From assembly GCA_964642725.1 (NCBI GenBank), contig CAZXQG010000013.1, positions 1 to 64,000 on the forward strand: 64,000 nucleotides of DNA. The letters run 5' to 3'. Source of the stretch: JAGVPT01 sp964642725. GTDB lineage: Bacteria; Bacteroidota; Ignavibacteria; UBA10030; UBA8401. Shown here piece by piece: positions 60,414-64,000 of the stretch. Position 1 is the stretch's first letter, and each line of letters begins with the position of its first letter. A model generated the notes under the pieces. It was not told where the DNA came from and did no database searches. It was given only the letters and a program-made list of their open reading frames with translations. Made by a program: the position numbers and the translations under genes.

Positions 60414-62207
60414 TCAGTTCCTCGTTATGTTTTTCGCAGCACTTAAAGCAACGCGCGTCGTTCCGTCTTCACGCTCGCCGATTTGCTGTCTCCACATTGC
60501 ATAGTACAAACCTTTTAATTCCAGGAGGTTATGGTGTTTCCCCGATTCGATGATATGCCCTTTTTCGAGGACGAAAATTTTGTCGGCATGCATGATAGTT
60601 GAAAGCCGGTGAGCGATGAGAATCGTGACAAGGTCCTTTCTTGTCGAAATCTCGCGAATGGTCGATGTGATTTCTTCTTCGGTAAGGGAATCAAGCGAAG
60701 ACGTCGCTTCATCGAACACCAACAGGTCGGGACGGCGCAGCAGCGCGCGCGCGATCGAGAGGCGCTGTTTCTCTCCGCCCGAAACTTTAACTCCTCCTTC
60801 GCCGATCATTGTGTCCAGCCCCTTATCCGCTCTTGCCAGCAAACTCTGACAGGCAGCCTGGTGAAGCACCTCCATGCACTCGGCATCGCTGGCTTTCGGG
60901 TGTACGAAAAGAAGGTTTTCCCTGATCGTGCCGGAAAAAAGCTGCGTATCCTGGGTAACAAAACCAATTCTTTCTCTCAATTGGTTCAACGCTACGTCTG
61001 TACTCTTATGGCCGTTGTAAAGAATCTGTCCCGACTGCGGCGCATACAATCCTACCAATAATTTCACCAGAGTCGTTTTCCCCGAGCCGGACGGACCTAC
61101 AAATGCGACCGTCTCGCCCAGTTTTGTGTTAAATGAAATTCCGTTCAATGCATTCGCCGTCGCAGTTTGATGTTTAAAACTGACGCTTTTGAATTCGAGC
61201 GTTGTGATTTCCGTAACGGATACCGGATTTGCCGGTGTCGGCTCCTTCGGAGTATTCAATATCGCTTCGAAATTGTTGAGTGAAACCTCGGCCTCACGGT
61301 AGATATTGATGACATTCCCCAATTCCTGCAAGGGGCCGAAAATAAAGAACGAATAGATCCACAAGGAAAAAAACTGGCCAAACGTAATTTGCTGCGCGTA
61401 GATGAGGTACAGCATCAGGAAAAGAATCGATGTCCGCAAAAAATTCACCGAAGATCCCTGGATGAAACTCAGGCTCCGAAGGTAGCGGACTTTCTTCAAC
61501 TCAAGTTTCAGTATTTTTCCGGTGACATTATTCAGCCGCGCTATTTCCTGCTGCGCCAGTCCAAGGCTTTTGACCAACTCGATGTTGCGAAGCGACTCCG
61601 TCGTCGATCCGGCAAGCCCGGTGGTTTCGGCAACGATCGTCTTCTGGATTGTCTTGATTTTCTTCCCGAGAACGGAGCTCAGGATCCCCAGGATCGGGAT
61701 GGTAGAAAAATAGACAGGAGCAATAAGCCAATGGACGCTGAATGCATAGATCGTTACAAAGATAACTCCGACCAGGGTTGTGAAAAGAATATTGACGGCC
61801 GCCGCAATGAGCCGTTCAACATCGCTCCGCACTTTCTGCAATTTTCCCAGTGTCTCGCCGCTGCGCTGGTCTTCGAACACGGAATACGGAAGCTCGAGCG
61901 AATGCTTCAAGCCATCAGAATAGATCTGTGCGCCGAGCCTTTGAGTGATGACATTGATATAATAATCCTGGAAGTTTTTCGCAACCCGCGACACGAATGC
62001 AACTCCCACCGCAGCGGCAAGCAGCAGACCGACCCCTTTGAAAAATTGCTGCGCCGAATATTCCTTGAACCGGGTCGCGTATTCGTCGATCACATGCCGG
62101 AAGATCAACGGGTCGAGAAGAGAAAAAGTCTGATTGACGGCTGCAAGGAGCAGCGCGAATGCGACCAGCTTCCAGTACTGTCTGAGGTACGAAAGAAGAA
62201 GTTTCAT
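60414..62207 (-). CDS. ABC exporter half-transporter (permease plus ATPase)
   Basis: A 597-residue type IV ABC transporter with six membrane helices (about residues 15-290) fused to an ATPase domain: Walker A FVGPSGSGKTTLVKLL, Q-loop RIGFVTQDTQLFSG, signature VSGGEKQRLSIARALLRRP and Walker B LLVFDEATSSLDS. It resembles MsbA/multidrug exporters and would act as a homodimer or with a partner outside the window. No ligand can be deduced. The upstream region carries hairpin repeats. Confidence 0.93.
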   Translation of the reverse strand: MKLLLSYLRQYWKLVAFALLLAAVNQTFSLLDPLIFRHVIDEYATRFKEYSAQQFFKGVGLLLAAAVGVAFVSRVAKNFQDYYINVITQRLGAQIYSDGLKHSLELPYSVFEDQRSGETLGKLQKVRSDVERLIAAAVNILFTTLVGVIFVTIYAFSVHWLIAPVYFSTIPILGILSSVLGKKIKTIQKTIVAETTGLAGSTTESLRNIELVKSLGLAQQEIARLNNVTGKILKLELKKVRYLRSLSFIQGSSVNFLRTSILFLMLYLIYAQQITFGQFFSLWIYSFFIFGPLQELGNVINIYREAEVSLNNFEAILNTPKEPTPANPVSVTEITTLEFKSVSFKHQTATANALNGISFNTKLGETVAFVGPSGSGKTTLVKLLVGLYAPQSGQILYNGHKSTDVALNQLRERIGFVTQDTQLFSGTIRENLLFVHPKASDAECMEVLHQAACQSLLARADKGLDTMIGEGGVKVSGGEKQRLSIARALLRRPDLLVFDEATSSLDSLTEEEITSTIREISTRKDLVTILIAHRLSTIMHADKIFVLEKGHIIESGKHHNLLELKGLYYAMWRQQIGEREDGTTRVALSAAKNITRN

Positions 62208-62569
62208 CTATAAATCTGAATAAATTAGGGGTAACGGCAAGAGCTAAAATAGAAAAATCGACATTCAAATGCCATGAAAGTTAAATGTCGGTAGTGTCCT
62301 GATTTGAAAAAGAGCCATCTCAACAATGCCTTGGTTTGTCATCCCGATCCTCGCCGAGCCGTCGACCGACGAAGTCGCGAGAATGCCGGCCCAAGAGGTT
62401 CCTTCGGAAAGGCATCGCCCAAAGGTCGCGAAGCGATCCCTTTGGGAGATCGCTTCGCGATCTTCGGGAGGAGCCACGAAATTATTTATTGAATCCAGCA
62501 ATGAGGTGACGCGGTAAATTCCCGGCAGCCATTCAACGTAAGAGACTCATGTCTCGGACCACTATAGGG
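62208..62569. other. 362-base intergenic region with hairpins
   Basis: No gene is supported. The region contains a perfect 13-base stem TCGCGAAGCGATC / GATCGCTTCGCGA (62426-62438 and 62448-62460) within a sequence resembling a dispersed repeat (TTTGTCATCCCGATCC at 62336, CTTCGGGAGGAGCC at 62462), and a small inverted repeat CGACATT / AATGTCG near 62260-62290. There is no T run at the long stem, so it is not a classic terminator. Confidence 0.6.
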
Positions 62570-62911
62570 TTATTTCCCTTGAGGGTTTGCATCAGTCCGG
62601 CGGTTATGTTTCTTCCGATAGATTGCGCGGCTCGTTCGATTTTCTTCCCTATTTAATTTGCGGCGTTCCGCCGGAGTAACTTTCCCGTCGGATTTTGCTT
62701 TCGCTTCATCGCGGCGTATCTTTGCCTCACGGCGTTCGAGAGTTCTCGATTCACGAGGCGTCAATTGTCCGCTTCTTTCCCCTTGTTTAATCCGTTTTTG
62801 CTGCCGGATTTCTCGCCGATCCACCTTGGGCGTCGCCGTATTGTCTTGTGCGAAAACGGTGAAAGCACAGAGAACGACTACAGATACGATAAGAAAAACA
62901 GTTGTTTTCAT
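62570..62911 (-). CDS. Small secreted basic helical protein
   Basis: A 113-residue protein with a signal peptide ending near TVFAQ and a charged helical mature part with EF-hand-spaced repeats: RIKQGERSGQLTPRESRTLE, then AKAKSDGKVTPAERRKLNRE and SRAIYRKKHNRR. Small periplasmic proteins with this pattern (LTPRE ... DGKVTP.E ... AIYR.KH) are widespread in Gram-negative bacteria, with no known role. I chose the second ATG (62911), which has AGAGGG upstream; five codons precede it in frame. Confidence 0.82.
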   Translation of the reverse strand: MKTTVFLIVSVVVLCAFTVFAQDNTATPKVDRREIRQQKRIKQGERSGQLTPRESRTLERREAKIRRDEAKAKSDGKVTPAERRKLNREENRTSRAIYRKKHNRRTDANPQGK

Positions 62912-63115
62912 CTTTGCCCTCTTCATTTATATGTATGTACTGGTGAAATGGCTTAAGAACAAAGTAGATATTTTACTGGCAAAACTCAATCCAATAGTCG
63001 CTTACAGGAGGAAACAAATTTGACATTATCTCGTAGAATGGGGATAGCGTTTTCGATCGGGTATATGCCAAAATCATCGAGTTCATTTAGTGTATTTCTA
63101 GAAAGGAGCGTTTCC

Positions 63116-64000
63116 ATGAACAGAATTTCCTTCCTCGTTCTTCTTGCTGTATTTGCGGGGTTTGGCGGCAAATGCGCAGCACAGGAGAATGTCCTGACTG
63201 AGATTCAAAACTTCCACAAACGGGATGTTAAGTTCGAAGGATTTATTCTGGACGAACCGCAGGACGTTTCGATAAAGGTTATTGCATCAAGCCGGAAACA
63301 CCCGCTATGGACTCGCGCCTGGATTCTGAATTCCGACACCCGTGAAAAAGTGTGGGACATGCGCCATGCTTCCTCAAACGATGAAGACCGTTCGACGGCA
63401 ACATACACCGATAACGTCACTCTCCCGAAAGGGTTCTACGAAGTCTACTACGCTTCTTTCCCTTATTCGTTTTCCAATATCAACGGGCTCTCCGGACTTA
63501 TTGATTTTCTCGGGGACGAGGTGCTGCATTGGAGCGATGATGACAATTTCTCGCGAGAGTACAAAGATCTCTCGGTCGTCGTAACCGGGAAGGGAACGCG
63601 CCTGAATACTGAAGCAGTCAAAAAGCGTCAGGACGAATACAAAAAGAATTCTCTCTTTTCTATGTCCGGGCTATGGGACAACCAATTTGAACAGCAGGGT
63701 TTCATTCTCGACAAGCCGACAGACCTTTCAATTTACGCGCTCGGCGAATTGCGCACGGACGGTTCATACGATTACGGATGGATCAAAAATGTAAAAACAA
63801 ACGAAATCGTTTGGACAATGAAGGACAAGGATCTAGACCATGCCGGCGGAGACAGAAAAAACAGGATGGTGAAAGAAACGATCTCTCTTCCCGCCGGAAG
63901 TTATGCCGCTTTTTTTGTCACCGACAATTCTCATTCCGCGCGAGAATGGAACGCTCCGCCGCCGTACGACCCCGAGTTCTGGGGAATGACCGTCCGCGCC
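63116..64000 (+). CDS. Secreted protein with two repeated beta domains (partial)
   Basis: No family recognised. The gene starts at 63116 with AAAGGAG upstream and runs off the window (295 codons visible). After a signal peptide (to about Ala22) there are two copies of one domain: FEGFILDEPQDVSIKV ... WILNSDTREKVWDMRH ... LPKGFYEVYYA (residues about 40-120) and QQGFILDKPTDLSIYA ... WIKNVKTNEIVWTMKD ... LPAGSYAAFFV (about 199-290). Each has the pattern of a beta-sandwich. The second ends in REWNAPPPYDPEFWGMTV. The protein is probably periplasmic or surface-located. Confidence 0.78.
   Translation, partial: MNRISFLVLLAVFAGFGGKCAAQENVLTEIQNFHKRDVKFEGFILDEPQDVSIKVIASSRKHPLWTRAWILNSDTREKVWDMRHASSNDEDRSTATYTDNVTLPKGFYEVYYASFPYSFSNINGLSGLIDFLGDEVLHWSDDDNFSREYKDLSVVVTGKGTRLNTEAVKKRQDEYKKNSLFSMSGLWDNQFEQQGFILDKPTDLSIYALGELRTDGSYDYGWIKNVKTNEIVWTMKDKDLDHAGGDRKNRMVKETISLPAGSYAAFFVTDNSHSAREWNAPPPYDPEFWGMTVRA

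Noticed and set aside
1..64000. tRNA, rRNA, CRISPR array, riboswitch or replication origin
   Set aside because: Gene-free stretches were read on both strands and none showed a tRNA arm pattern, regularly spaced repeats with unique spacers, or a known riboswitch core. The repeats found are single inverted units.

Overview
The window reads as a chromosomal segment from a bacterium of the FCB superphylum, probably an Ignavibacteria-like Bacteroidota/Chlorobiota relative. The reasons are: proteins ending in type IX secretion (T9SS type A) sorting domains; an ATP synthase operon without atpD/atpC, as in Chlorobi and Bacteroidetes; abundant outer-membrane beta-barrel proteins and lipoproteins; many genes without a clear Shine-Dalgarno; and a recurring promoter pattern of TTG, about 20 bases, then TATATTTA/T, which resembles the Bacteroidota -33/-7 promoter. 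It is Gram-negative, since it has TamB, an Omp85-type barrel and heptose synthesis genes. No rRNA, tRNA, CRISPR array, intact insertion sequence or prophage was seen. Functions are inferred from sequence alone.

Layout. 1-1.9 kb: radA (3' end outside the window) and a decayed ORF6N gene. 2.0-5.7 kb: a four-gene TRAP transporter operon with its T component. 5.8-8.4 kb: an OmpR-type two-component system followed by a secreted Lys/Met-rich repeat protein. 8.8-11.6 kb: an unknown membrane protein and an APC amino-acid permease. 11.8-23.3 kb, minus strand: a heptose and envelope block of rfaE1, rfaE2, tamB, rnr and a 1051-residue metallopeptidase/propeller/Omp85-barrel fusion. 23.6-30.0 kb: a nine-haem T9SS-exported cytochrome, then an operon of two outer-membrane proteins and two unusual lipoproteins, one with a haem motif. 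30.1-34.3 kb: cysS, a four-helix-bundle gene, recN and an intact ORF6N gene framed by inverted palindromes. 34.4-39.2 kb: the ffh-rpsP-khpA-rimM-trmD-rplS cluster plus a MqnA-like gene. 39.3-46.1 kb: M23 peptidase, bactofilin, atpZ, atpI-like, atpB-E-F-H-A-G. 46.2-48.8 kb: two glycosyltransferases. 48.9-52.6 kb, plus strand: a class V aminotransferase, two small envelope proteins and a hydrolase. 52.6-56.1 kb: rlmD and an ABC-F ATPase. 56.3-64 kb: a secreted hydrolase, a response regulator/MBL pair, a DMT transporter, an ABC exporter and two small secreted proteins (the last partial).

The most interesting material: (1) the metallopeptidase-propeller-Omp85 fusion without POTRA domains, encoded two genes from tamB; (2) the surface nonahaem cytochrome next to the lipoprotein/porin operon, a possible extracellular electron-transfer module; (3) a lipoprotein that is almost nothing but a T9SS sorting domain; (4) a response regulator that seems to start at CTG; (5) a family of short palindromic elements, two of them the same MITE-like unit in opposite orientation, one supplying a stop codon, with similar repeat sequence running in frame through rlmD and the ABC-F gene.
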